Shown one piece after another: positions 54,503-63,819 of a stretch of 64,000 nt of DNA. Origin of the DNA: Propionispora vibrioides (lineage in GTDB: Bacteria; Bacillota; Negativicutes; Propionisporales; Propionisporaceae); assembly GCF_900110485.1 (NCBI RefSeq), contig NZ_FODY01000019.1, positions 27,025 through 91,024 of the forward strand, given 5' to 3'. Each line of letters begins with the position of its first letter. Position 1 is the stretch's first letter. The position numbers were made by a program, and so were the translations under genes. The notes below the pieces were generated by a model. It had not been told where the DNA came from. It did no database searches and saw only the letters and a program-made list of their open reading frames with translations.

Positions 54503-55406
54503 GGGAAGGAAGCTTTTGCTGTAAGGTCAGGAGTGGGGCAAATAAGTCGCCATGCTGGTTGACTCTGTCAAGAGCCTGTTCGGCGGTGAAATGTAAACAA
54601 CGACCATTGTTATTTTGTACAACTGCCTTGATTTCATTCCAGGTCACCGGTGCGGAGACGGCGGGTGTGTTTTTAGCCCGTAAAGAATATACACAAACGG
54701 TGGTCTTGTGGCTGTCATTTTGGCTCCAGTCAATCAATACTTTCCCTTGACGCAAGGCTTTGCGCATATTGGCGACAATCAGTTGCGGCTGTTGCTGTTC
54801 AAGGTATTGAGCGACATGTTTGGCAAATTCTTTTGTCTGATCGTAACTGACCGGTGTGTTTAAGGGGACGTAGACTTGAAGGCCTTTGGAACCGGAGGTT
54901 TTTATAAAAGGGATTAACTTTTTTGATTCAAAATATTCCAGGAGCAGTAAGCTGACCTGGGCGCATTCCCGTATTCCCGCCGGCAATCCCGGATCTAGGT
55001 CAAAGACCAGCATGGTCGGTGTGTCCGGATCATCAGCTAAAGACAGCGAGGTATGAAGCTCCAGAGAGGCCAAATTGGCTGCCCAGACTAACGAAGCCAG
55101 ATCGTTTACCAGACAGAAATCAATCGTCTTCTTGTTGCTTTCACTCCAGATCGGGGCGGTATTAACCCAGGCTGGGCGAGAGGCTGGGCAGTTTTTTTGA
55201 TAAAAAAAGGGCTCAGCCACGCCGTTTGGATAGCGCTTTAAAGTGAGTGGCCGATTGGCTAGATGTGGTAGGAGAGCTGGTGCCATGCGGATGTAGTAAT
55301 CAATCACCTGTTCTTTGGTGAATTGTTTCTCCTGATAAAAGACTTTGTGCAAATTGGATAAGGCAACCTTTTTTCCGTTTATATTAATGCTAGTTTTGAG
55401 CGGCAT
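54489..55406 (-). CDS. ligD-pol: LigD-type NHEJ polymerase (stand-alone)
   Basis: Primase-polymerase of bacterial non-homologous end joining; fills and extends break ends with ribo- or deoxyribonucleotides. 305 aa. Catalytic Asp136/Asp138 in LVFDLDPG and Asp226 in LIDWSQN, with NLASLELHTSLS and the triphosphate loop KTSGSKGLQVYVP (Gln where the Pseudomonas enzyme has His). It has no ligase or phosphoesterase domain; the ligase is a separate gene two positions upstream. Its start overlaps ku by 17 nt. The last three residues (GNH) and the stop are encoded by a family B repeat. Confidence 0.92.
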   Translation of the reverse strand: MPLKTSININGKKVALSNLHKVFYQEKQFTKEQVIDYYIRMAPALLPHLANRPLTLKRYPNGVAEPFFYQKNCPASRPAWVNTAPIWSESNKKTIDFCLVNDLASLVWAANLASLELHTSLSLADDPDTPTMLVFDLDPGLPAGIRECAQVSLLLLEYFESKKLIPFIKTSGSKGLQVYVPLNTPVSYDQTKEFAKHVAQYLEQQQPQLIVANMRKALRQGKVLIDWSQNDSHKTTVCVYSLRAKNTPAVSAPVTWNEIKAVVQNNNGRCLHFTAEQALDRVNQHGDLFAPLLTLQQKLPSLGNH

Positions 55407-56223
55407 GGATTTTCTTCTTTCTTGTACCGGCTGTTTTTTGTTTTTTGATGGCTGATACGCTAGCTTCCAATGCCGCCATCAGGTCAACAACATTGCCCGG
55501 TTTATTTTGCTCGGACGAAGGTGCGGTAACGGTTTCACCTTCGGCTTTTTTCTGAATTAATGAAAGTACTTTAGCTTGGAATTCGTCTTTATATTTTTCA
55601 GGCTGGAAATCACTGCTCAAAGATTCAACCAATTGCAAGGCGATGTTCAACTCCTTTTCAGTTGGTGGCTGATCTGCTTTAATCAGTTCATCTTCCAGTT
55701 CGGACTGTGCTATAATTTCGGTCTGATAAAATAATGTAGAGAGGATAAGTAACGAACTGTTAAGGCGTAATATGGCAAGATGCTCCTTATTGCGGAGCAC
55801 AAATTTGGCGACGGCTACCTTTTGTGTATGTTGCATAGCAGCCAGCAAAAGATGATAGGCTTTTACCGAAGCGGGTTCAGGCAGTATATAGTAAGATGCT
55901 TCAAAATAAGTGGGGTCAATTTGCTCGAGTTTTACAAAATCCTCAATTTCGATAGTGCGGGTGGCTTTAGGAGCCAAGGCATCTAATTCTTCGGTATTGA
56001 CGATTACATATTGATCAGGGGAAATTTCATAGCCTTTTACGATGTCTTGCGGAAGGACTTCTTTGCCATCAACGGGGCATATTTTCTTTAACCGAATACG
56101 GCAGGAATCATTTTTACGCAATTGATGAAAATGGAGAGTTTTCCGTTTTACCGTATTGTATAACCGGATGGGAATGTTGACTAAGCCAAAGCTAATTGAG
56201 CCGCTCCATATCGGTCGGGCCAT
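55390..56223 (-). CDS. ku: Ku protein, NHEJ
   Basis: Homodimeric ring that binds double-strand DNA ends and recruits the LigD enzymes. 277 aa: ARPIWSGSISFGLVNIPIRLY start, GYEISPDQYVIVNTEELDAL, then a basic C-terminal tail (KKQKTAGTRKKKIHAAQN), which often aids DNA threading. Start at 56223 follows AGGAGAG. Middle gene of lig-ku-pol. Confidence 0.95.
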   Translation of the reverse strand: MARPIWSGSISFGLVNIPIRLYNTVKRKTLHFHQLRKNDSCRIRLKKICPVDGKEVLPQDIVKGYEISPDQYVIVNTEELDALAPKATRTIEIEDFVKLEQIDPTYFEASYYILPEPASVKAYHLLLAAMQHTQKVAVAKFVLRNKEHLAILRLNSSLLILSTLFYQTEIIAQSELEDELIKADQPPTEKELNIALQLVESLSSDFQPEKYKDEFQAKVLSLIQKKAEGETVTAPSSEQNKPGNVVDLMAALEASVSAIKKQKTAGTRKKKIHAAQN

Positions 56224-56228
56224 GGTTA

Positions 56229-57224
56229 TCACTCTCCTGTTTTTTCAAGTACCACGTCTTTTGCCGTTTTATCAAACCGGAACCCTTTAAAAACGGGATG
56301 ACGTAGGGTGCGGCTGGGTGTCCATTCCGTAAACTCACATTCGATTACGATGGTAGGAGTAACGAAAGAACTATGTTTCGTATAGGGGAGGTTGCAAAAC
56401 GGGTTTTCCTGGCTATGAAGCGGTACCAACGTGGCAGATAATTGGCGAAGCATTTGTGTGGTAAAACCGGTGCCGACTCTGCCGGCGTAGACTAGCTTTT
56501 GACAAGGACCGTGATTTACCGTTTCTTTTTCTGCCGCGGCATAATAACCGACCAGAATGGAGCCAATAAGTCCTTGCCGTGTTCCTTTGCCAGGCAGCCA
56601 GCCGCCGACTACGAATTCCTGCCGGTGGATATTTTTAATTTTCAGCCAGTCGCCGGTACGTTTCCCCGCGTGATATTGACTGTCCAGCCGTTTGGCAACA
56701 ATCCCTTCCAGACCAAGTTTTTGTGTGGCCTCCAGAATGGTTTTTCCATCACCGGTTTGATAGCAGGGGATTTGACAATAAGAGGTCTGTAGTTGCAGAC
56801 CGTCAAGAATGTCCCGTCGTTTTACATAAGTAAGGTCAACAAGAGGGCGTCCGTTTAGTTGCAAAATATCGAATAATATATATACTATCGGTACTTGCTT
56901 AAGGTTGGCAGAAAGAGGTCTCATATTTTTTCGAAAGCGTTTTTGCAATAACGAGAAGGAAGGCCGGCCATTTGCATTTAGCGCAATGATTTCACCATCT
57001 AATGTGATATCTGTTATTTTTTTGTCAAGCAGCAGTTGTCGAAGCGGTGTTATTTCAGGATATTGGTCGGTTACATTATGCTTGTTGCGCGTAAACAGGA
57101 CAAGGTCTTTGCCGTCAAAGCAAGCTAATATCCGTATGCCGTCCCATTTTACTTCAAAGGCGTAAGCGGAAGATTCATCAGGCAGTGATGAAAGCATTGC
57201 CAGCATTGGCTCAAAGTGATTCAT
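56229..57224 (-). CDS. ligD-lig: ATP-dependent DNA ligase of the NHEJ system
   Basis: 331-aa ATP-dependent ligase: adenylated Lys26 in FEVKWDGIRIL, motif III-like YILFDILQLNGRPL, EGIVAKRLDSQY and KIKNIHRQEFVVGGW, with an OB-fold end carrying TEWTPSRTLRHPVFKGFR. It matches the ligase domain of LigD on its own chain. First gene of the NHEJ operon; it ends 5 nt before ku. Confidence 0.94.
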   Translation of the reverse strand: MNHFEPMLAMLSSLPDESSAYAFEVKWDGIRILACFDGKDLVLFTRNKHNVTDQYPEITPLRQLLLDKKITDITLDGEIIALNANGRPSFSLLQKRFRKNMRPLSANLKQVPIVYILFDILQLNGRPLVDLTYVKRRDILDGLQLQTSYCQIPCYQTGDGKTILEATQKLGLEGIVAKRLDSQYHAGKRTGDWLKIKNIHRQEFVVGGWLPGKGTRQGLIGSILVGYYAAAEKETVNHGPCQKLVYAGRVGTGFTTQMLRQLSATLVPLHSQENPFCNLPYTKHSSFVTPTIVIECEFTEWTPSRTLRHPVFKGFRFDKTAKDVVLEKTGE

Positions 57225-57307
57225 GCAATAGGCCTCTTTTGCAAGATAATAGTTTATGTATAGTGTTTTATTTAATACAAAAGATATGCATGTGCATAAC
57301 TGCCAAT

Positions 57308-57338
57308 AAAAAAGACCGGATAGTTTCCGGTCTTTTAA
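57308..57338 (-). terminator. Terminator after the zinc-ribbon gene
   Basis: AAAGACCGGA/TCCGGTCTTT stem with a 4-nt loop and a T-run on the minus strand, just after the gene ending at 57357. Confidence 0.85.
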
Positions 57339-57356
57339 CGTTTTGCATCGATATTA

Positions 57357-57659
57357 TTAATATCTTTTATGGGCTTGGAAGCAGTCCCGACAGTAGACCG
57401 GCTTACCGGCAGTCGGCTTAAACGGAACCTGTGTGGCTGCGCCGCATTCGCTGCAGGTGGTATCAAACATTTCGCGTTGTTGACGGAAGCCGCTGTTATT
57501 GCTTCTACCACTTTGCGCCTTTCTGGCGGCGCGGCATTCCGGGCAACGGGACGGCTCATTTTGAAAGCCTTTTTCAGCATAAAATGCTTGCTCGGAAGCG
57601 GTAAAGGAAAAACCGGCACCGCACTCTTTACAGGTAAGATCTTTGTCTTGGTAGGTCAT
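57357..57659 (-). CDS. Zinc-ribbon domain protein, 100 aa
   Basis: Small protein with two zinc-binding modules: LTCKECGAGFSFTASEQAF with CPECRAARK, and TTCSECGAATQVPFKP with CRDCFQAHK. It resembles the zinc-ribbon family of Firmicutes often named 'CxxC-x-CxxC zinc finger'. The start at 57659 follows GGAGGTTGG; longer frames lack a site. Possible nucleic-acid or metal role; function not known. Confidence 0.85.
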   Translation of the reverse strand: MTYQDKDLTCKECGAGFSFTASEQAFYAEKGFQNEPSRCPECRAARKAQSGRSNNSGFRQQREMFDTTCSECGAATQVPFKPTAGKPVYCRDCFQAHKRY

Positions 57660-57783
57660 AAGTAACCAACCTCCTTCAATTAGTTCACTCCAACAATGCT
57701 GGTCGGTTGGTTGGGTCTGAGCTAGCAAGCGATCCAGATCATTTTCGTATTAATTTCATCATACCTGCTCATCTTGGCGATTG

Positions 57784-59658
57784 TCAATAACTTGTCAGTA
57801 AGTTTTGGAAATCCTGCAGCAAAGCAGTAAACTTTTTCAGGGTTATTTCAATGGGCTTAGGGGAAGACATATCCACACCGGCGGCTTTCAAGAGATTAAT
57901 TGAATAGTCGGACCCGCCGCTTTTTAAAAAATTGATATATTTTTTCTGGGCGGATGGACCTTCCTGTAATATTTTTTCGGCGAGTGTAGTGGCAGCCGAA
58001 TATCCCGTTACATATTGATATACATAAAAGCTCCAATAAAAGTGTGGTATCCGCGCCCATTCCACGTTAATCTCTTTATCAATAACTATGTCGGGACCAT
58101 AATATTTACGGTTTAAAGCATGCCATTCCTGGTCAAGCAGATCAGCAGTGATGCTTTCACCTTCTTCTGCCTTGGTATACAGCATTTTTTCAAATTCGGC
58201 AAACATGGTCTGGCGATAAACGGTAGCGCGAACCTGCTCAAGATGTTGATTGATCAGATATAAACGGGTATCTTTATCTTCGGTTGTATTTAGCATGTGG
58301 TGCAACAATAGGATTTCATTGGTGGTGGAGGCTACTTCAGCGGAGAATATGGTGTAAGAGGCGGTAGGATAAGGCTGGGTATTGTGGCTGTAATAACTGT
58401 GTAAAGCGTGCCCCATTTCATGAGCCAAGGTGGAAACATCATCATATTTGCCGTGATAGTTTAACAGGACGAAGGGATGGACTCCATAGGTACCCCAGGA
58501 ATAGGCGCCGGTTTGTTTCCCCTTATTTTCATAGACATCAATCCAGCCGGAGGTAAGTCCTTTATTCAGTATATGGAGGTATTCCTCACCCAAGGGTGAC
58601 AGACCGTGCTTGATTAGTTCCGTGGCTTTTTTATAGGAGAAACGGAGGCTAACATTTTTGATTAAAGGGGTATAGAGATCATACATATGGATGGAATCAA
58701 GGTTAAGAACCCGTTTTTTTAAAAGGACATATTGATGCAGTGGGGATAGATTTTCTCCCACGGTTTGAATCAAATTATCGTAAACTGCGAGGGGAACATT
58801 ATCTGATTCCAGCGCGGATGCTAAAACAGATTGATACTTTCTGGTTTTAGCGTAGAAAATGTTTTTCTTTATATTTCCCCCCAGTGTGGCAGCGAAAGTA
58901 TTGCGATATTGTGCATAGGTACCAAATAAATGCTGGAAGGCTTGCTGCCGCACTTGTCGGTTACCGGAGCGAATCAATGTATTATAACGACCTTCGCTTA
59001 ATTGAACGGTGGAGCCATTGTCGTCGAGAGTTTCAGGGAATTTCATATCGGCGTGGGCCAGCAGGTTAAAGATGGTTTCCGGTGCCTGTGTTGCTTCGCT
59101 GGAAAGAGATAAAATCGTTTCTTCTTCCGGGGATAGCACATGTTGTTTTTGACGGGCCAGGTTTTCAAAATAGAAAGCATATTCATTCAGTTTTTGATTT
59201 TCCTTACGGTATTGTTGTAAAAGTGTATCTGCCATAGTTAAAATCTCAGGTTCAATAAAGGCGGTGGCTGCTCCGGCTTCTGCCAATAATGACTCAACTT
59301 GTCCTGTTAGTGCCTGAAACTTAGCCTTAGCCGTGTTTTCGTCGCGATGCATACGGGCAAAGGAAAAAAGTTTGCTGCTTATGATAGCCAGTGTGGTGTT
59401 AAGTTGCAGACAATCGGCCAAGGTCTGAGAGGAGGTTGACAATTTGCCCTGGTATTGTTTAACTGTTGTCAGCAGTGATTTCACTTTGGCGAAATCTTGT
59501 TGCCACAACTCTTCGGTTTTGTAAATATCCTCTAAATGCCATTTGTATTCAGCGGGAATTTCTTCACGTTCAGGTACGTGGGCTCCGGTTTGTTCCCGTT
59601 CTGCAGGATTTGCAGCTAATAAATTAAACAGGTACTTTGCAAGCAGTTGTTTAGGCAT
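57784..59658 (-). CDS. pepF: Oligoendopeptidase F (M3 family)
   Basis: Cytoplasmic zinc peptidase that degrades short peptides. 624 aa, near full length for PepF; zinc motif HEMGH at 413-417 and the third ligand in IFSAEVASTTNE. The region EYKWHLEDIYKTEELW marks the N-terminal domain. ATG follows AAAGGAG. Alone in its transcription unit. Confidence 0.95.
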   Translation of the reverse strand: MPKQLLAKYLFNLLAANPAEREQTGAHVPEREEIPAEYKWHLEDIYKTEELWQQDFAKVKSLLTTVKQYQGKLSTSSQTLADCLQLNTTLAIISSKLFSFARMHRDENTAKAKFQALTGQVESLLAEAGAATAFIEPEILTMADTLLQQYRKENQKLNEYAFYFENLARQKQHVLSPEEETILSLSSEATQAPETIFNLLAHADMKFPETLDDNGSTVQLSEGRYNTLIRSGNRQVRQQAFQHLFGTYAQYRNTFAATLGGNIKKNIFYAKTRKYQSVLASALESDNVPLAVYDNLIQTVGENLSPLHQYVLLKKRVLNLDSIHMYDLYTPLIKNVSLRFSYKKATELIKHGLSPLGEEYLHILNKGLTSGWIDVYENKGKQTGAYSWGTYGVHPFVLLNYHGKYDDVSTLAHEMGHALHSYYSHNTQPYPTASYTIFSAEVASTTNEILLLHHMLNTTEDKDTRLYLINQHLEQVRATVYRQTMFAEFEKMLYTKAEEGESITADLLDQEWHALNRKYYGPDIVIDKEINVEWARIPHFYWSFYVYQYVTGYSAATTLAEKILQEGPSAQKKYINFLKSGGSDYSINLLKAAGVDMSSPKPIEITLKKFTALLQDFQNLLTSY

Positions 59659-59750
59659 TGAAAATTCTCCTTTAGCTGAGTAGAATATATTGTACTATAT
59701 TAGTAGTTTTACATGTATTTTCCTGTATAGCATTTGAAAAAATCTTCTTT

Positions 59751-60521
59751 CTATACCTTGAAATAACGCATAATGCCATTAGCGATATATTCAGCCGCTT
59801 TATTTCGTCCGTCGGCGCTGCTAAGCAGCAATTCTTCTTCCGGGTTGGAGATAAAAGCGACTTCAATGTGAACCGAAGGCATAGCGGTATAACGTATGGC
59901 ATAAAAACTGCCGAATCTGACACCCCGGTCTTTAGTGCCCAAGCCTTCCACTAAAGAATTTTGTATACAGGCTGCCAGTCTGGCTGATTCGGCATTGCCG
60001 TAGTGATAGGTGGTCGTACCCGATACCTGAGAATCGGCGAAGGAATCATTATGAATACTGACAAAAATATCGGCATGACTTTCGTTGGCAAGAGAAACCC
60101 GTGCCGCTGCCGTTTCCTGGCTATTGGAGGTTGAAGCTATATCGGTGTCCTCGTCGTGGGTCATTAAGATGCTTGCACCGTTTCTTTCCAGCCGGTCTTT
60201 TACCAGCAGGGCAATTGCCAGGTTGTTCTCTTTTTCCAAACTATTGGCAAAACCAATAGCGCCAGTGTCCTGACCGCCATGGCCAGGATCTAAACAAATA
60301 ACCTTTCCGGTCAAACGGGTACTTTCCGGTTCTTCCAAAATTGCAGGCAGCCGTTCGGTAAGTTGAGCAATATTTTGCGTGGATATATACACAAGCTCTT
60401 TCGTCGTATCATAGTCCAGTTTCCAGTGGAGTGTCCGGGCTAATGATCTTAATGTAATTAGTATATCCCTGTTAACACGAATATTAACAGGTAACACCTG
60501 ACCGTTTAAGATGACCCGCAT
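59751..60521 (-). CDS. N-acetylmuramoyl-L-alanine amidase
   Basis: Peptidoglycan amidase of the Amidase_3 (CwlD/AmiC) type, 256 aa: zinc ligands in ICLDPGHGGQDTGAIG, IFVSIHNDSF and the catalytic Glu in VHIEVAFISNPEEE. About 75 N-terminal residues (VILNGQVLPVNIRVNRDILI) look like a copper amine oxidase-type stalk domain. There is no signal peptide at the chosen start (60521, behind AAGGAAGG), so the export route is unclear; it may act in spore cortex or wall turnover. Confidence 0.9.
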   Translation of the reverse strand: MRVILNGQVLPVNIRVNRDILITLRSLARTLHWKLDYDTTKELVYISTQNIAQLTERLPAILEEPESTRLTGKVICLDPGHGGQDTGAIGFANSLEKENNLAIALLVKDRLERNGASILMTHDEDTDIASTSNSQETAAARVSLANESHADIFVSIHNDSFADSQVSGTTTYHYGNAESARLAACIQNSLVEGLGTKDRGVRFGSFYAIRYTAMPSVHIEVAFISNPEEELLLSSADGRNKAAEYIANGIMRYFKV

Positions 60522-60633
60522 GATTTGCACCTTCCTTGCCATGCTGATTATGTTAATATATTATATGCGGGTAGGTTTAGCATGGTGCCTGGTTTAAAAT
60601 AATAATGAAAGTGATTATAAATAATAGAAAGTA

Positions 60634-62406
60634 GTGGTTAATATAAAAACATTATTAATAACGCTTAATGCCAAATACATTCATTCTTCTTTGGCGCTGC
60701 GGTATTTACAGGCCTATTGCAGTGAGGGCTGCGGTGAAATAGGCATCAAAGAGTACACGATTAATAATAAGTTGCTGAATATTCTTAGCGATGTATATAA
60801 GGAAAAGCCTGATGTTATAGGTGTTGCCTGTTATATATGGAACATTGAGATGACCATGAGTTTAATCAGGCTGATCAAGAAGGTATTGCCCCGTACCGTG
60901 GTTATCGTGGGCGGTCCGGAGGTTTCCTATGATCCGGCTGTCATTATGCAGGAACAGCCGGACATTGATTATCTTATTCAAGGCGAGGGGGAAGTGGTTT
61001 TAAAAGCATTGCTAAGAGTATTGGCGGGTTATGGTACGGTGGATTCTATCGACGGGCTGGCCTTTCGGACTGATGGCGGACAGGTTATGATAAATGGCAT
61101 TAGTCAAACGGTTGCTTGTTTGGATGAAGTACCTTTTCCTTATACTGAATCAAGTATGAAGGAGTTAAAGGACAAAATTATTTATTACGAATCCACCAGG
61201 GGATGTCCGTTTAATTGTCAGTACTGTTTGTCAAGTGCTACGGCCGGCGTTCGGTTCCGGAGTTTGGAGCTGGTGTATGAAGAGCTGACTTTCTTCATTA
61301 AGCACAACGTAAGGCAGGTTAAGTTTGTTGACCGCACTTTTAATGCCGCCAAACGGCATTATTTGCCGATCATGCATTTTTTGTCCCGTCAGGAGTGTGA
61401 AACGAATTTCCATTTTGAAATAGCTGTAGACCTATTAGATGAAGAAGATATTTATTTTTTAAAAGATGTCAAAGCAGGGAGATTTCAATTTGAAATCGGA
61501 ATTCAATCTACTAATGGACCAACTTTGCAAGCGATCAGCCGGGTTAATCATTGGGATAAAATTACCCGGAATGTGGCAGGTTTAAGAGCGATTGACAATA
61601 TTCATCTTCATTTAGATTTAATTGCCGGTTTACCGGAAGAAAGCTACTGGCAGTTTGGACAATCCTTTAATCAGGTTTATCAGCTAAAGCCGCACATGGT
61701 GCAGCTTGGTTTTTTAAAGATGCTTAAAGGGGCAGGAATACGAAAGAACGCCCAAAAGTATGATTACATATATACTGATTATGCGCCCTATGAAGTATTG
61801 GCAAACAACTCAATCAGTTATGAGGAACTTAGCCGGCTTAAAATATTGGAAGGATTGGTTGATCAATTTTATAACAGCGGACGGTTTCAATATGTGCTGC
61901 CTTTTTTGATTGAACAATATGGAGGGGATGCTTTTGCTTTCTTTCACTTCCTCACCGTTTATTGGGAAAACCGGCAGTATAATATGGTTGACCATAGCGT
62001 TAAGGCCTGCTATAAGCATTTAATCGATTTTTATAATGAGCAAAAACCGGTGACCCAGCCGGAGCTATTGAAAGAACTGCTGAAATTTAATGCACTCATG
62101 GTAGAAGGGGGAAGTGTTAAGCCGGAGTTTTTACCATGGGACGATAGCTGGGAACAGGAAAAAACAGAGTTTTGGCGATCGACAGAGACTGTAATGAAAT
62201 ATATACCGGACTATCAATTTACAACGTGGCGCGAACTAAAAAAGCATTACTATATCGAAGTATTTAGCTTTAACGTGGCAAAGTACTTTTTCCAGCCGCA
62301 GGCCATGCAGCAGGAATTGACGCCCATTCTTATTTCTTATAAAACAAAGACAAGCTATCAAATTATTGATAGGCAGGATTTCTGTCTGGAGAAGAGGTCT
62401 AAATAA
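60634..62406 (+). CDS. B12-binding-domain radical SAM protein
   Basis: 590-aa radical SAM enzyme with an N-terminal cobalamin-binding-like Rossmann domain (ITLNAKYIHSSLALRYLQAY, VVIVGGPEVSYDP), a CxxxCxxC cluster motif in TRGCPFNCQYCLSS, and a long C-terminal region of the DUF4080 type (DYAPYEVLANNSISYEELSRL). Substrate unknown; relatives are widespread in anaerobes. GTG start at 60634 behind AGAAAG. It is followed by a second radical SAM gene. Confidence 0.9.
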   Translation: MVNIKTLLITLNAKYIHSSLALRYLQAYCSEGCGEIGIKEYTINNKLLNILSDVYKEKPDVIGVACYIWNIEMTMSLIRLIKKVLPRTVVIVGGPEVSYDPAVIMQEQPDIDYLIQGEGEVVLKALLRVLAGYGTVDSIDGLAFRTDGGQVMINGISQTVACLDEVPFPYTESSMKELKDKIIYYESTRGCPFNCQYCLSSATAGVRFRSLELVYEELTFFIKHNVRQVKFVDRTFNAAKRHYLPIMHFLSRQECETNFHFEIAVDLLDEEDIYFLKDVKAGRFQFEIGIQSTNGPTLQAISRVNHWDKITRNVAGLRAIDNIHLHLDLIAGLPEESYWQFGQSFNQVYQLKPHMVQLGFLKMLKGAGIRKNAQKYDYIYTDYAPYEVLANNSISYEELSRLKILEGLVDQFYNSGRFQYVLPFLIEQYGGDAFAFFHFLTVYWENRQYNMVDHSVKACYKHLIDFYNEQKPVTQPELLKELLKFNALMVEGGSVKPEFLPWDDSWEQEKTEFWRSTETVMKYIPDYQFTTWRELKKHYYIEVFSFNVAKYFFQPQAMQQELTPILISYKTKTSYQIIDRQDFCLEKRSK

Positions 62407-62410
62407 TATT

Positions 62411-63355
62411 ATGCGTTATAATGCATATTCGGAATATCTGCGGCAACGTTATGGAGAAAAAGTCTACAAGTTACCTGTCAGCCTGCCGGTAACCTGTCCA
62501 AACAGGGATGGAAGCTGCGGGGTGCAAGGTTGCGTTTTTTGCGGTGCCATTGGAGCCGGTTATGAGAATCTACCGGCATCGATGACGGTAACTACCCAAA
62601 TCAATGCAAACCGGGAACATATTGCTCCCAAATATAAAGCCCGGAAGTTCATCCCCTATTTTCAAAATTTCAGCAATACCTATTTGCCTATAAAAAAACT
62701 CGAAGCATATATTAGGGAGGCCTGTCAACCGGATGTTGTGGGTATTGCCCTGGCAACCAGACCGGATTGTATTAATGATGAATATTTGAAAATGCTGGCC
62801 CAAATAAAAGAGGATTTTTCTGTAGATATCAGTATTGAACTGGGATTGCAGACGGTAAATTATCATTCTTTAATTAAGATCAACAGGGGACACACACTGG
62901 CTGAATTTGTTGATGCAGTGCTGCGAATTAAGCGGTATCAGATAGAAACCTGTGCTCATTTGATCTTGAATTTACCCTGGGACCAGATGGACGATGTCAT
63001 TGAGAATGCTAAATTTGTTTCGGCTCTGGAAATTGAACAGGTGAAACTGCATGCATTATATATTGTTAAAGGAACGGTAATGGCCGAATGGTATGAGAAA
63101 GGCGAACTGCAAATTATAAGTCAAGAGGAATACGTGGATAGGGTAGTGACTTTTTTAGAATATCTTCATCCAGATATAACTATACAACGGTTAATCGGCC
63201 GGGCGCCGGAGAAAAATACATTGTTCACCAACTGGCAAACAGGTTGGTGGAAAATTCGCGATGCAATAGAAGAACGACTATTAATGAAAGACATCTATCA
63301 GGGCAAACGATGTGATTATTTAAATGGTAAGGAAGTGAAGAAATTTTTGATATAA
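62411..63355 (+). CDS. Radical SAM protein, TIGR01212/YtqA family
   Basis: 314-aa radical SAM protein with the family's Cys-rich motif TCPNRDGSCGVQGCVFCG near the N-terminus and SIELGLQTVNYHSLIKINRGHT downstream. Resembles B. subtilis YtqA and is distantly related to oxygen-independent coproporphyrinogen oxidase. Role unknown, possibly tRNA or cofactor modification. ATG 62411 is four nucleotides after the preceding stop. Confidence 0.9.
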   Translation: MRYNAYSEYLRQRYGEKVYKLPVSLPVTCPNRDGSCGVQGCVFCGAIGAGYENLPASMTVTTQINANREHIAPKYKARKFIPYFQNFSNTYLPIKKLEAYIREACQPDVVGIALATRPDCINDEYLKMLAQIKEDFSVDISIELGLQTVNYHSLIKINRGHTLAEFVDAVLRIKRYQIETCAHLILNLPWDQMDDVIENAKFVSALEIEQVKLHALYIVKGTVMAEWYEKGELQIISQEEYVDRVVTFLEYLHPDITIQRLIGRAPEKNTLFTNWQTGWWKIRDAIEERLLMKDIYQGKRCDYLNGKEVKKFLI

Positions 63356-63472
63356 ACTGTTAATGATAGATATTTTAACCGGATAGCTATTTACAAACAG
63401 CTTTTTTGATGATATTATTTATCACGGTAAACTTGAAAGGATAAAACTTTTCTGTTTACCGTAGTTATTTTT

Positions 63473-63646
63473 GTGAGGTGCAGGATCATAGAAAAGATTG
63501 ATTTACTAAAAAGAATCCAGAAGTTGTCCTCTTTGCTTCATAGCGAAGATTTACACCGTTTTCATTTAACGGAAGAAACAATTGAGGAAATACGGACAAG
63601 CTTGGATAAGCTCACTGAAACTTATATTAAATCCTATTGCGCGTAA
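63473..63646 (+). CDS. Second Spo0E-like phosphatase, 57 aa
   Basis: Short frame of the Spo0E type: KIDLLKRIQKLSSLL, a charged linker and the signature IRTSLDKLTETYIKSYC near the C-terminus, similar to the S-x-x-LD protein at 37181. The start is uncertain. GTG 63473 has no ribosome-binding site; a GAGGTG site at 63475-63480 is well spaced for a codon at 63488, which is ATA. Either the start is a rare ATA, or the gene is weakly translated or decayed. Confidence 0.55.
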   Translation: MRCRIIEKIDLLKRIQKLSSLLHSEDLHRFHLTEETIEEIRTSLDKLTETYIKSYCA

Positions 63647-63672
63647 AGGTACAGATACTTTACGCGCATTCT
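63639..63672 (+). terminator. Hairpin overlapping the Spo0E-like stop codon
   Basis: GCGCGTAAAG and CTTTACGCGC form a perfect 10-bp stem around a 9-nt loop; a weak U-run follows. Confidence 0.65.
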
Positions 63673-63699
63673 ATGGGATAAACTTCTTGTAATAGGAAG

Positions 63700-63728
63700 T
63701 TGACATAAAAATAGAAGTGTGCTAATCT
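63700..63728 (+). promoter_or_regulatory. rRNA-type promoter P1
   Basis: TTGACA at 63700-63705, TAATCT at 63723-63728, spacer 17 nt. Confidence 0.75.
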
Positions 63729-63784
63729 ATAAAAGTCGCTGAACAGGGCGGCAGGAAATGGTAAGAAAGCCAATAAAAAACAGG

Positions 63785-63813
63785 TTGACAGGCAAAAGCC
63801 GATGTGATAGTAT
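63785..63813 (+). promoter_or_regulatory. rRNA-type promoter P2
   Basis: TTGACA at 63785-63790, TAGTAT at 63808-63813, spacer 17 nt; 85 nt after P1, the usual tandem layout before rrn operons. Confidence 0.8.
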
Positions 63814-63819
63814 ATAAAA

